Below, in pieces: positions 41,437-49,654 of a DNA stretch of 64,000 nt. The translations under genes were made by a program, and so were the position numbers. The stretch lies in the NCBI GenBank assembly GCA_963718755.1, contig OY970376.1, forward strand, positions 992,001 through 1,056,000, read 5' to 3'. This DNA is from VRUE01 sp963718755. Its GTDB lineage: Bacteria > Actinomycetota > Thermoleophilia > Solirubrobacterales > 70-9. The stretch's first letter is position 1. Every line of letters starts with the position of its first letter. The notes under the pieces were generated by a model. That model searched no databases and had not been told where the DNA came from. It worked only from the letters and a program-made list of their open reading frames with translations.

Positions 41437-41736
41437 GTGAAGGCCATGCGGTACATCGCGCTGACCGAGGCAACCAGCTTCATCGCCCTCCTGATCGCCT
41501 CCTACGTCAAACGAACCGGCGGCAGCGAGCTGGGGGTGCAGATCCTCGGACCGATCCACGGGGGCCTCTTCATCCTCTACGTGATCGTCGCCCTCAACCT
41601 GCGATCCGACGCCGGCTGGTCGGCGAAGACGACCTTCTGGATCCTGGTCGGCGCCGTCGTCCCCTTCGGCGGCTACGTCGTCGACTGGTGGCTGGTGCGG
41701 GAAGCGCGGCGGGCAGAGGGGGTCTCGACGCGATGA
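41437..41736 (+). CDS. DUF3817-like small membrane protein
   Basis: 99 residues from GTG 41437 (ATG 41446 possible), three hydrophobic segments. ALTEATSFIALLIA, LGPIHGGLFILYV and VVPFGGYVVDWWL match the DUF3817 membrane family, common in actinobacteria and without a known function. It follows arsC by 11 nt and overlaps the FAH-family gene by ATGA, so it bridges two functionally different groups. Confidence 0.75.
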   Translation: MKAMRYIALTEATSFIALLIASYVKRTGGSELGVQILGPIHGGLFILYVIVALNLRSDAGWSAKTTFWILVGAVVPFGGYVVDWWLVREARRAEGVSTR

Positions 41737-42602
41737 GGCTCTGCCGCTTCGCAGGCGCGAGCGGCGATGCGGCGCTCGGAGTGGTCGTTGGCGAGGAGGT
41801 CGCCGACCTCTCCTCGGCCGAGGCCCCAGCCGAACCGGCGGCAGCGCTGGACGAGGTTGGTCAACAGCGGCTGGCGGAGCTGGCCGAGGCGGCGCCGCGC
41901 CTGGCGTTGGCCGATGTCGAGCTGCTGGCCCCCGCCTCCCCCCGCAAGTACCTGGCGATCGCGCTCAACTACCGCGACCACATCGAGGAGATGGGCATGG
42001 AGGCGCCCGAGGTGCCGGTCTTCTTCAACAAGCAGGTGAGCTGCGTGGTCGGCCCCGGCGCCGACGTCCACATGCCGAAGGTCTCGACCTTCCTCGACTA
42101 CGAGGCCGAGCTGGCGCTCGTGATCGGCAGGCGCTGCCGCCACGTCTCGGTCGAGGAGGCGCCCGCCGTGATCGCCGGCTACACCTGCGCCAACGACGTC
42201 AGCGTGCGCGACTGGCAGGGACGGGCGCAGACGATGACGATCGGCAAGTCGTTCGACACCCACGGCCCGCTCGGGCCGTGGCTGGTGACCGCCGAGGAGC
42301 TGGGCGATCCCAACGACCTCGCGATCCGCTGTTACGTCAACGACGAGGAGCGTCAGGACGCCCGCACCAGCCAGATGGTCTTCGACTGCTTCCAGCAGGT
42401 CGCCCACCTCTCGGAAGCGTTCACGCTCGAGCCCGGCGACGTGATCGCCACCGGCACCCCCGCCGGGGTCGGCCTCGGCCGCCAGCCGGTCCGCGACAAC
42501 CTGCTCCACGTCGGCGACACGGTGCGGGTCGAGATCGAGGGCATCGGTGAGCTGGTCAACGGCGTGGTCGAGGAGCCCGACGGCTTCCTCGCCGGCGAGT
42601 AG
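41733..42602 (+). CDS. Fumarylacetoacetate hydrolase family protein
   Basis: 289 residues. The catalytic C-terminal domain starts near residue 70: SPRKYLAIALNYRDHIEEMG, PVFFNKQVSCVVGPG, DYEAELALVIGRRC with the metal Glu residues, YTCANDVSVRDWQ, and KSFDTHGPLGPWL; GTPAGVGLGR closes the site. Family members hydrolyse or isomerise beta-diketo acids in aromatic degradation. ATG 41733 overlaps the previous stop. An alpha/beta hydrolase follows immediately after its stop, suggesting a shared catabolic route; the substrate is unknown. Confidence 0.87.
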   Translation: MRLCRFAGASGDAALGVVVGEEVADLSSAEAPAEPAAALDEVGQQRLAELAEAAPRLALADVELLAPASPRKYLAIALNYRDHIEEMGMEAPEVPVFFNKQVSCVVGPGADVHMPKVSTFLDYEAELALVIGRRCRHVSVEEAPAVIAGYTCANDVSVRDWQGRAQTMTIGKSFDTHGPLGPWLVTAEELGDPNDLAIRCYVNDEERQDARTSQMVFDCFQQVAHLSEAFTLEPGDVIATGTPAGVGLGRQPVRDNLLHVGDTVRVEIEGIGELVNGVVEEPDGFLAGE

Positions 42603-43487
42603 ATGCTGCCCGAGCGAGTGCAGCGCTGGCGCAACGAAGGCGCCGTCGAGGAGGTCGACGGCCGAACGCTGTTCGTCCGCCGCCGCGGCGGGGGCGACGC
42701 CGAGTCCCCCCTGCTGCTCTTCCTGCACGGCTTTCCCTCCAGCTCCTACGACTGGCGGCCGCTCTTGGAGCTGCGCCCGGCGGGCGAGCCGAGCCTGGCC
42801 TTCGACTTCCTCGGCTTCGGCCTCTCCGAGAAGCCCCGCGACCACCTCTACACGCTCGCCTGGCAGGCCGATGCGGCGGAGGAGTTGGTGCGGCGTGCAG
42901 GTTCGCCACCGGTCTTCCTGATCGGCCACGACATGGGCACTTCTGTCGCCACCGAGCTGATGGCGCGCGACCTGCGCGGCGAGCTGGCGATCGACATCAG
43001 CGGGGCGCTGCTCTTCAACGGCAGCATGCTGCTTCACCTCGCGCAACCGACCCTGGGCCAGAAGCTGCTGCGCAGCGGGCTCGGGGCGCTCTTCGCCCGC
43101 CTGACCAGCGAGCGCAGCTTCCGCGCCCAGTTCTCCCGCGTCTTCTCCCCCGAGCACCCGCTCAGCGCCGAGGAAGCGGCGGACCAGTGGGCGCTGATCG
43201 CCCACGACGGCGGCCAGCGCATCGCCCACCTGACGATCAACTACATGGCCGAGCGCGAACGCTTTACCGAACGCTGGCACGGCGCCATCCGCGACTGGCC
43301 CAAGCCGCTGACCCTGGCCTGGGGCCTGCAGGATCCCGTCGCCCGCACCGAGGTCCTCCGCGGCCTCCAGGCGCTGCGCCCCGGCGTGCCGACGATCGAG
43401 CTCCCCGACGTCGCCCACTACCCGCAGATCGAACGGCCGGACCTGATCTCCGGCGCGCTCGACGCAGCGCTCAAAGCAGGGGCTTGA
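42603..43487 (+). CDS. Alpha/beta hydrolase, haloalkane-dehalogenase/epoxide-hydrolase type
   Basis: 294 residues. LLLFLHGFPSSSYDW gives the oxyanion HG motif, FDFLGFGLSEKP follows, and the nucleophile elbow is LIGHDMGTSVATE with Asp rather than Ser, typical of haloalkane dehalogenases and epoxide hydrolases. The catalytic His is probably in LPDVAHYPQIE. It starts right after the FAH-family stop, probably co-transcribed. Its end overlaps the convergent trmO gene by 17 nt. Substrate unknown. Confidence 0.83.
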   Translation: MLPERVQRWRNEGAVEEVDGRTLFVRRRGGGDAESPLLLFLHGFPSSSYDWRPLLELRPAGEPSLAFDFLGFGLSEKPRDHLYTLAWQADAAEELVRRAGSPPVFLIGHDMGTSVATELMARDLRGELAIDISGALLFNGSMLLHLAQPTLGQKLLRSGLGALFARLTSERSFRAQFSRVFSPEHPLSAEEAADQWALIAHDGGQRIAHLTINYMAERERFTERWHGAIRDWPKPLTLAWGLQDPVARTEVLRGLQALRPGVPTIELPDVAHYPQIERPDLISGALDAALKAGA

Positions 43488-43893
43488 CGTCGAGGACAGG
43501 CGTGCCGTCCACGGCCTCCAGGTCGCGCACCCGCATCGTCGCCCCGTCGAGAGAGAGCACCGTCACCGGGTGCAGACCAATCGGGTTCGGCCGGTCCTGG
43601 GAGCGGGTGTTGAAGACGCCTTGAACCGGATTCGCGGGATCGTCACGCGGATGGACCTGCAGGACGCTGCGGTCGGAGCGGTCGAGCCAGGTGAACACGA
43701 GCACCTCGTCGCCCGCCCGGATGCCGGCGAGCGCCTCAATCACGTCCCGCTCGAAGACGATCGATGCCTCGGGTGCTCCCTCGTTCCCTTGCTTGGGCGC
43801 GGCGGCCGGGTCGGTCAACGGCGACTCGACCCTGCCAATCGGGTTCAGCTCGTAGCCCGCCCCGTCCATGCCGAAGGCGTCAGGAGAGGCCAT
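43471..43893 (-). CDS. TrmO-type tRNA methyltransferase (TsaA/YaeB family)
   Basis: 140 residues, the usual size. ELNPIGRVESPL opens the fold, DEVLVFTWLDRSDRSVLQ is the central strand, GVFNTRSQDRPNPIGLHPVTV is the SAM-binding signature (read in two parts), and VDGTPVLDVKPLL ends the domain. TrmO methylates t6A37 in tRNA for Thr. It lies at the end of the minus-strand group that includes the CoA ligase (14-nt overlap) and the VapBC-like genes. Confidence 0.87.
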   Translation of the reverse strand: MASPDAFGMDGAGYELNPIGRVESPLTDPAAAPKQGNEGAPEASIVFERDVIEALAGIRAGDEVLVFTWLDRSDRSVLQVHPRDDPANPVQGVFNTRSQDRPNPIGLHPVTVLSLDGATMRVRDLEAVDGTPVLDVKPLL

Positions 43894-45448
43894 GCGGGTG
43901 GAGGTGGTCCTCCGCCATCTTCTTCAGGCCGACCCGGTCGATCTTGCCGGTCGGGTTGAGCGGCATCTCGTCGAGGACGACGACCTCCTCCGGCGCCTTG
44001 TAGCCGACGCGGTCGCGGCAGAAGACGATCAGGTCGGCGCTCGAGGGGCGCTCGGCACCGGGCCGAAGGGTGACGTAGGCGCGCACGTTCTCACCGTGGA
44101 CCGTGTCGTGCACCCCGACGACGCCGGCGAGCGCGACAGCGGGATGCTCCATCAGCGCCCCCTCGACCTCGAGCGGGCTGATGTTGGAGCCGTCGTGGAC
44201 GATGACCTGCTTCTTGCGGCCGAAGAACCAGAGGTAGCCGTCCTCGTCGGCACGGGCGAGGTCGCCGGAATCGAGCCACCCCTCGCGCAAGATCTCCGCG
44301 GTCGCCTCGGGGGCCTGCCAGTAGCCGACCATGCGGCTGCGCGTCTTGAGCCAGACCCGACCGACCGTCCCCGGCTCCTCCACCGGCTCACCCGCCTCGT
44401 CGCGGATCGCGACGCTGAAGCCGCCGATCGGCGGCCCGATCGAGCCTTGCTTGATCGGGCCCGACGGTGGGTTGAGGGTGGCCAGCCCAACCTCGGTCAT
44501 GCCGTAGCCCTCGTCGATCGGGAAGCCGGCCAGGGCGGCGAACTCGGTCAGCAACTCGGTCGAGACCTTGTCGGCTCCGGCCCGGCAGATCCGCAGCGAG
44601 GCGAAGTCGTCATGCGTCAAGTCGTGGTCGCGTATCAGCGCCGCCAGCGCCGCCGGGATCATCGCCAGAACCGTCGGCTCGTGCTCGCGCAGCAGCGGCA
44701 GCAACTCGTGGGCGTCGTAGCTGCGGGCGACGATCACCCGGCCGCCGACGGAGAGCGTGCTCAGGGTCCAGAGGAAGGAGCCGACGTGCGACATCGAGGA
44801 GCCGGGCAGGAAGACGTCCTCGGCGCTCAGGTCGAAGGCCGAGATCGCGCTGGCCATCATCCAGCGCAGGGTCTCGTGGCTGTGGGTGACCCCCTTGGCC
44901 GGGCCGGTGCTGCCCGAGGTGAAGAAGATCGCCGCCGGGTCCGATGGCTCGGGCGAGGTCAGGCCGTCCGCCGGCTCGCTCTCCAGCAGCGACTCGAACC
45001 GGCTCTCCGCCGGCAGCCCAGAGCCGCCGTAGGAGATGACCCCGCGCGGCAGCGCGCCGACGAGCGTGCTGGCAGCCAGGTCCTCGCCCCGCTCCTCGTG
45101 GGCGAGCAACGCCGCCGCTCCGCTCAACTCGAGCGCATGGTCGATCTCGCGGAAGGTGTAGCGGTAGTTGAGCGGCGTGGCGACCAGGCCCGCCTTGAAG
45201 CAGGCGAGGTAGTGGATCGCCAGCCCGATGCGGTTGGGCATCAGCGAGGCGATCCGGTCGCCGGGTGCCAGGCCGAGAGACAGGTACCCGCCGGCAAGGC
45301 GCAGGCTCGCGTCCTCCAACTGCCGCCACATGACCCGCTCTTCGGCGGAGACCATCGCGTCCTCCTCCGGCGAGGCCGCCAACCCGGCGGCCAGCAGATC
45401 GTGCAACGGCGCGGCCGGCGCCTCCAGCGGTGTCCCGTCGATCAGCAT
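43880..45448 (-). CDS. AMP-forming acyl/aryl-CoA ligase (ANL superfamily)
   Basis: 522 residues. FFTSGSTGPAKGVTHSH is the AMP-binding P-loop, GYGMTEVGL the motif preceding adenylation, WLDSGDLARADEDGYLWF and GRKKQVIVHDGSNISPLEVE the hinge, and NPTGKIDR holds the catalytic Lys. The reaction joins a carboxylate to CoA via an acyl-adenylate; the substrate is not clear. ATG at 45446-45448 overlaps the stop of the PIN-domain gene (ATGA). An extra 23 codons are open upstream inside that gene but have no support. Confidence 0.88.
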   Translation of the reverse strand: MLIDGTPLEAPAAPLHDLLAAGLAASPEEDAMVSAEERVMWRQLEDASLRLAGGYLSLGLAPGDRIASLMPNRIGLAIHYLACFKAGLVATPLNYRYTFREIDHALELSGAAALLAHEERGEDLAASTLVGALPRGVISYGGSGLPAESRFESLLESEPADGLTSPEPSDPAAIFFTSGSTGPAKGVTHSHETLRWMMASAISAFDLSAEDVFLPGSSMSHVGSFLWTLSTLSVGGRVIVARSYDAHELLPLLREHEPTVLAMIPAALAALIRDHDLTHDDFASLRICRAGADKVSTELLTEFAALAGFPIDEGYGMTEVGLATLNPPSGPIKQGSIGPPIGGFSVAIRDEAGEPVEEPGTVGRVWLKTRSRMVGYWQAPEATAEILREGWLDSGDLARADEDGYLWFFGRKKQVIVHDGSNISPLEVEGALMEHPAVALAGVVGVHDTVHGENVRAYVTLRPGAERPSSADLIVFCRDRVGYKAPEEVVVLDEMPLNPTGKIDRVGLKKMAEDHLHPHGLS

Positions 45449-45870
45449 CAATCGATCAGTTTGACGCGATAGCCGCGACCGCCGGCGTTGCGGGCAAGCG
45501 GGCCGTCGAGCGTCCACAGTTCGGTGTCCAGCCGCTCGGCCAGCGCCAGGTAGGGAGTGTCGTAGGCATCGTGTCGTTCCAGATCCACCGCGATCTCGAC
45601 GGCCCGGGCGCTGTCGGCCATCGGGTGATAGCGCACGCCCAGCGCCGCGACGATCGCCAGGGCTTCCTCGGTGTCCTCCCTGGACGCCTTTCCCCGCATG
45701 CGGTCTCGCGTCAGCACGGTGGCTATCTCGTACTGGGCCAGCAGCGGCGAGTGCGGCGTGGCGCCCTCCACCTTCCAGCGGTCGAACAGGCCGGTCACGG
45801 TCTCGGCATGGGACTCGCGCCGGATGAGCGCGAGCATGAGGTTGGAGTCGATGACGACGTCGGAGGCTAT
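45448..45870 (-). CDS. VapC-like PIN-domain toxin with no standard start codon
   Basis: All four PIN acidic residues are visible only if translation starts upstream of the first ATG (45837): VVIDSN (Asp), LLAQYEIATV (Glu), HDAYDTPYLALAERL (Asp) and ELWTLDGPLAR (Asp). No ATG, GTG or TTG occurs in frame before the first Asp; the codon where a start would be expected, overlapping the antitoxin stop, is ATA at 45868-45870. PIN toxins are RNases blocked by a partner antitoxin, here encoded just upstream. Either ATA is used, or the ATG start gives a protein without its first catalytic Asp, which should be inactive. Confidence 0.6.
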   Translation of the reverse strand: MASDVVIDSNLMLALIRRESHAETVTGLFDRWKVEGATPHSPLLAQYEIATVLTRDRMRGKASREDTEEALAIVAALGVRYHPMADSARAVEIAVDLERHDAYDTPYLALAERLDTELWTLDGPLARNAGGRGYRVKLID

Positions 45871-46100
45871 GAGCTGCGTCGCCCCAGCTCTTCGCGAGCT
45901 TCGCGTATCGCCGCCGCCGCGTCGATGGCCTCGGGCTGACGGGCCCGAAAGGCGGCGGCGCGCTCCATCAGGGCACGGTGCTCGCTGAGCTGGGTCTCCC
46001 GCTCGGCGACCCGGCTGCCCTCGGCAGCCAACAGGGCAAATTCAGCCTGCTCCTCCGTCCAGTCGCGGGCATGCTCCAGAACCATCTCCTTGGCAGTCAT
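45867..46100 (-). CDS. VapB-like antitoxin
   Basis: 77 residues upstream of the PIN gene, whose first codons overlap its TAG stop. The N-terminal part (MTAKEMVLEHARDWTEEQAE) is helical and not a ribbon-helix-helix I recognise. The C-terminal part ERAAAFRARQPEAIDAAA is nearly the same as in the orphan antitoxin at 46182-46484, which points to a shared toxin-binding module. TAAAAT ends 9 nt before ATG 46100. Such antitoxins usually bind the divergent promoter region with the toxin. Confidence 0.65.
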   Translation of the reverse strand: MTAKEMVLEHARDWTEEQAEFALLAAEGSRVAERETQLSEHRALMERAAAFRARQPEAIDAAAAIREAREELGRRSS

Positions 46101-46181
46101 AAGGCAGCCATTTTAACGTCTGCCACCTAACTGTCTCGGGCCAAGAGTCGTCGGCGATCCCGTCGCCCTACGATTCTCCGC
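46101..46181. promoter_or_regulatory. Divergent promoter region of two antitoxin-like genes
   Basis: 81 nt between ATG 46100 (-) and ATG 46182 (+). On the plus strand TACGAT (46169-46174) ends 7 nt before ATG 46182. On the minus strand TAAAAT ends 9 nt before ATG 46100. No clear operator palindrome was found. Confidence 0.45.
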
Positions 46182-46484
46182 ATGCCCCGCCGGCTCTGCG
46201 TCAGGCTCTCGGACGACCTCGCAAGGGGCATCGACGTTCGGGCGCAGCGCTATGGCACGACCAAGAGCGAGGTCGTCCGCGAGGCCCTGACAAGCGCCGG
46301 CCTGGCGGCCCCAACCGACGCCGCCGACCTAACCGAGCTGCTGAGGCGCGCCGCCGCCTTCCGGGCCCGTCAGCCCGAAGCCGTCGACGCAGCCGCGCTG
46401 ATCCGCGAAGTCCGCAACAGATCGGCGCTGCGCCTACGGCTGATGCGACTCAACATCCCGATCATGCGAGGGGACTTGGCCTGA
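46182..46484 (+). CDS. Orphan antitoxin, ribbon-helix-helix plus shared C-terminal module
   Basis: 100 residues. RLCVRLSDDLARGIDVRAQ and TTKSEVVREALTSAGL form a ribbon-helix-helix DNA-binding domain. RRAAAFRARQPEAVDAAALI repeats almost exactly the C-terminal module of the divergent antitoxin at 45867-46100; at DNA level the two stretches are also very similar, in opposite orientation. No toxin gene follows; the tail (LRLRLMRLNIPIMRG) reads like degenerate sequence. It may be a remnant of a duplicated module or a regulator of the neighbouring pair. Confidence 0.6.
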   Translation: MPRRLCVRLSDDLARGIDVRAQRYGTTKSEVVREALTSAGLAAPTDAADLTELLRRAAAFRARQPEAVDAAALIREVRNRSALRLRLMRLNIPIMRGDLA

Positions 46485-46572
46485 GAGCTGGTCCGACTGG
46501 CGCTGAAGTCACCCGGCCGGCGAGTTGCCGTAACTGACGTCAGCGACTGGGCCTACTGAGTTCACGAAGAAA

Positions 46573-46645
46573 TGGCGAGGGTGGGAATCGAACCCACGAC
46601 ACCACGATTTTCAGTCGTGTGCTCTACCAACTGAGCTACCTCGCC
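46573..46645 (-). tRNA. tRNA-Phe (GAA anticodon)
   Basis: 73 nt folding into a full cloverleaf: acceptor GGCGAGG with its complement, D stem GCTC/GAGC, anticodon stem CACGA/TCGTG with loop CTGAAAA (anticodon GAA), five-nt variable loop and T-arm GTGGG-TTCGATT-CCCAC, discriminator A. CCA is not encoded. No interruption. The gene is read toward the toxin-antitoxin region. Confidence 0.95.
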
Positions 46646-46721
46646 GTAGCTTGCACTGGCCGGTGGCCGCGCCTGCGGAAGGCTAGCGACCGGGGCGGGA
46701 TCGGGCTGCTTGGATTGGCCC

Positions 46722-48068
46722 ATGGCTTGGGCCCGTGCAGGAATCGTGCTTGGGGCGGGCGTGCTTGCGCTCCTGGCGCTCTCGGGCGGGCACCGGGGCG
46801 ACCCGCGAACTCCGGCCGGGCTGCCCGGGCTGCCGCCGCCGTTCCTGGGCGTCGCTGTGGTCGGCAGCGGTGGCCGGACCGCGGCTGTCGATGCCTATGG
46901 CAACGTCGTCGACCTGCGGGCGCCGGGGCCGGTGGGGCGCGCGGCGGTGGCCGTTTCGGCGGAGCGGCAGGTTGCGGGGACCGTGTCGCCAGGCGAAGCG
47001 ATCGTCGCCCGGGGGCGGCTCCGGGACGGGACGTCGCTGCCGCTCTGGTGTGCTGACTCGGTCGAGCAGCGCTACCTGCCGGGCAGCAACGTGCTGCGCA
47101 CGGTCGCCTGGTTCGGGGATGAGAAGGTCGTCGTGATCCGGCGGACCGGCGGACCGGACACGGTCGGCGCCGACCGGCGCTGGCTTGCGCGCGCGCGAGG
47201 GCTGGACGGCCGGGCACCACGGTGGGCGCGAGCGATGTACCGGCGCTCGCTGCTGGTACTGCGAGCGCTGACCGACCGCCGCACCGGTGCCGTTGCGGCA
47301 GGCGCCCGCGAGGGCTGGGCTTACGTTTGGCCGCGCGACGCCGCCGCGGTGGCGCTGGCCCTCGCCGCGGCCGGATACGGATCGGAGGCGCGGCGGATCG
47401 CGCACTTCCTCCTCGGTTTGGACCTCGCCGCCGCGGCACGGTTCGATGGGACGGGTGCCCCGATTCCCGGTCGCGAGGCACAAGGCGACGCGAGCGGCTG
47501 GGTCGCGGCAGCGGCGCGGACCGCAGGGCTTCGATACGGCCCCCGCTTCGACTGGCGGGGGCGAGCCGACTACCAGGAGGGTGAGACCGGCGACTACCTC
47601 GGCAACGCGATCGCCTCCTCAGCCCTGGGCGCCGAACAACTCAGCCGAGTGTTCGGCACTCGCGACGGCCTTGTGCGCGGGGAGGGTGACCCGGGCTCGG
47701 GCCTGGACTCGGTCGCGGCATGGGCGGTACGGCCTTTCCCCCACCCAGCCCTTCGCCCAGCGGCGCGGCGTACCCTGCTGCAGCTCACGGCTGAAAGTGA
47801 GAGCCGCTTCGGAATCGTTCCCTCACAGAACTGGCACGGTGGCGAGGATCCGTGGACGGCGCCGACCGCGTGGAGCGCATGGGCGCTCGCCGGCCTCGGC
47901 GAGCGCCGAGCCGCCCTGCGCCTGATCGCCGACCTGCGCCGTGCCTCCACCCCGCTCGGCCTGCTGCCCGAGCGTGTCGATGCCGAGACCGGCCTCCCCG
48001 CCTCGACCACCCCCCTCGCCTGGTCCCACGCCTTCGCGATCCTTGCCCTGCGCGAACTCTGGTCGTAA
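46722..48068 (+). CDS. GH15-like (glucoamylase/trehalase-related) secreted protein
   Basis: 448 residues from ATG 46722 (TTG 46710 possible). The start has a hydrophobic segment (IVLGAGVLALLAL), likely a signal or anchor. The (alpha/alpha)6 pattern of GH15 shows in WAYVWPRDAAAVALAL, FGIVPSQNWHGGEDPWTAPTAWS and LLPERVDAETGLPASTTPLAWSHA. The latter has the catalytic base Glu; the position of the acid Glu is less certain (QNWHGG instead of the typical ENW). It may be an alpha-glucan or trehalose hydrolase, or a divergent relative. Confidence 0.68.
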   Translation: MAWARAGIVLGAGVLALLALSGGHRGDPRTPAGLPGLPPPFLGVAVVGSGGRTAAVDAYGNVVDLRAPGPVGRAAVAVSAERQVAGTVSPGEAIVARGRLRDGTSLPLWCADSVEQRYLPGSNVLRTVAWFGDEKVVVIRRTGGPDTVGADRRWLARARGLDGRAPRWARAMYRRSLLVLRALTDRRTGAVAAGAREGWAYVWPRDAAAVALALAAAGYGSEARRIAHFLLGLDLAAAARFDGTGAPIPGREAQGDASGWVAAAARTAGLRYGPRFDWRGRADYQEGETGDYLGNAIASSALGAEQLSRVFGTRDGLVRGEGDPGSGLDSVAAWAVRPFPHPALRPAARRTLLQLTAESESRFGIVPSQNWHGGEDPWTAPTAWSAWALAGLGERRAALRLIADLRRASTPLGLLPERVDAETGLPASTTPLAWSHAFAILALRELWS

Positions 48069-48097
48069 AGCCACGCCGACGGTAATCAGGTTCTGTT

Positions 48098-48103
48098 TAG
48101 TAT
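48098..48103 (+). promoter_or_regulatory. -10 element before the spermidine synthase-like gene
   Basis: TAGTAT ends 5 nt before ATG 48109; no ribosome binding site fits between. Confidence 0.4.
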
Positions 48104-48108
48104 GCGTC

Positions 48109-49629
48109 ATGGCCAAGCCCGTCGAGCCGGCAGCTGACGCGCCCACGGCGGATGATTCCTCACTCCCGAAGGCCCTGCCGCCCCCGCTCGCTGCGGCCCT
48201 GGTCTTCGTCGCGGCCGGCGCGGTCCTCATGCTGGAGATCCTCGCCGTGCGGCTGCTGGCCCCATACGTCGGCCTCACCCTGGAGACGACGACCGCGATC
48301 ATCGGCGCGGCGCTCGGCGGGATCGCGGTGGGCGCGGCGCTCGGCGGCTACTTCGCGGATCGCACCGATACCCGCCGGCTGATCGTCGGCCTGCTGATCG
48401 CAGGTGGCCTGTTGACGCTGCTGACCGTTCCCGTCGTGCGCTGGCTCGGTCCCGGCGCGCGCGGAGACGGCGACCTTGCCGCGCTCGGCATCACGCTGCT
48501 CGCACTTGTCCCGGCAGCTGCCGTGCTCAGCGCGGTCTCCCCGGCCGTCGCCCACCTGCAGCTGCACGACCTGCGCGCCAGCGGCACGATCGTCGGACGG
48601 CTCTCCGGCTGGGCCACCGCGGGGGCGCTGGTCGGAACTTTCGGCACCGGCTTCCTGCTCGTGCCGCTGCTTCCGGTCGGCCTCACCGTGCTTTTAATCG
48701 GCCTGACGCTGACCGTTGGAGGAATCGTCCTCGGCGTCGCCGCTCGCCTCCTGCCGCCGACCGCGGTAGCCGGCGTTGCGCTTGCGGCACTGCTGCTGAG
48801 CGGCCTTTCCGCCACCTCCAGTTCACCCTGCGACAGCGAGACCAGGTACCACTGCGTGAGCCTCGAAGCCGATCAGGCGCGACCGGCGAGCTACAGCCTC
48901 ATGCTCGACGACGGCCGCCACTCATACGTCGACCTCAGCGATCCCACCTACCTCGAATTCGCCTACACGCGCTGGATCGCCGACGGGATCGACGCGACCA
49001 ACCCCGCCGGAAAGCCACTCGACGTGCTCTTCGTCGGCGGCGGGGGCTTCACCCTCCCGCGTTGGCTCCTCGCGACGCGGCCTGGCTCGCACGCACATGT
49101 TCTGGAGGTCGACGGCGAACTGGTCGATTTCGTCGAGGAGCGCCTCGGCCTGCGCACGTCGCCCGCGCTTCAGGTCACCGTCGGCGACGCCCGCGTCAGC
49201 ATCCTCGACGTCGAGAGCGACAGCGTCGACGTCGTGGTCGGCGACGCGTTCAGCAACGACTCGGTGCCGTGGCACCTCACCACCACCGAGTGGACCGAGG
49301 AAGTGCGGCGTGTCCTCAAGCCGGGTGGCCTCTACGCGATCAACGTGATCGACTTCCAGCCACTCGACCTTGCAAGCGCAGCCGCGGCCACGCTGCGCGG
49401 CGTCTTTCCCGGCATCCGGCTCGTCTCCCGTCAGGACGTACAGGGCGCCCTGTACGGGGGCAACCTGGTCTTCCTGGCCTCCGATCGGCCCCTGCCGCCG
49501 GCGACCGGGTCGGTGGCCAAGGGCGCGATCACCTACACGAGGGCCGCGGTCGACTCGCTGGCAAGCGGCGCGGAGGTGCTGCGGGACGACTTCGCGCCGG
49601 CGGACCAGCTGCTGACCACGCCGTATTAG
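48109..49629 (+). CDS. Membrane-anchored spermidine synthase-like protein
   Basis: 506 residues. The N-terminal half has about eight hydrophobic segments (GAVLMLEILAVRLLAPYVG, GGYFADR). The C-terminal half is a spermine/spermidine synthase-type Rossmann domain: SYSLMLDDGRHSYVDLSD, VLFVGGGGFTLPRWL, HVLEVDGELVDFVEERLGL, VTVGDARVSIL, VVGDAFSNDSVPWHL. Such fusions are common in bacteria and their true product is mostly unproven; polyamine synthesis is only one option. Transcription may be leaderless (TAGTAT upstream). Stop 49629 is convergent with the helicase gene. Confidence 0.82.
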   Translation: MAKPVEPAADAPTADDSSLPKALPPPLAAALVFVAAGAVLMLEILAVRLLAPYVGLTLETTTAIIGAALGGIAVGAALGGYFADRTDTRRLIVGLLIAGGLLTLLTVPVVRWLGPGARGDGDLAALGITLLALVPAAAVLSAVSPAVAHLQLHDLRASGTIVGRLSGWATAGALVGTFGTGFLLVPLLPVGLTVLLIGLTLTVGGIVLGVAARLLPPTAVAGVALAALLLSGLSATSSSPCDSETRYHCVSLEADQARPASYSLMLDDGRHSYVDLSDPTYLEFAYTRWIADGIDATNPAGKPLDVLFVGGGGFTLPRWLLATRPGSHAHVLEVDGELVDFVEERLGLRTSPALQVTVGDARVSILDVESDSVDVVVGDAFSNDSVPWHLTTTEWTEEVRRVLKPGGLYAINVIDFQPLDLASAAAATLRGVFPGIRLVSRQDVQGALYGGNLVFLASDRPLPPATGSVAKGAITYTRAAVDSLASGAEVLRDDFAPADQLLTTPY

Positions 49630-49654
49630 CCACGGCTGATCGGTTACCGCTCGC

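Noticed and set aside
43868..45472. 534-codon plus-strand open frame opposite the CoA ligase
   Set aside because: Shadow; ligase motifs are complete on the minus strand.
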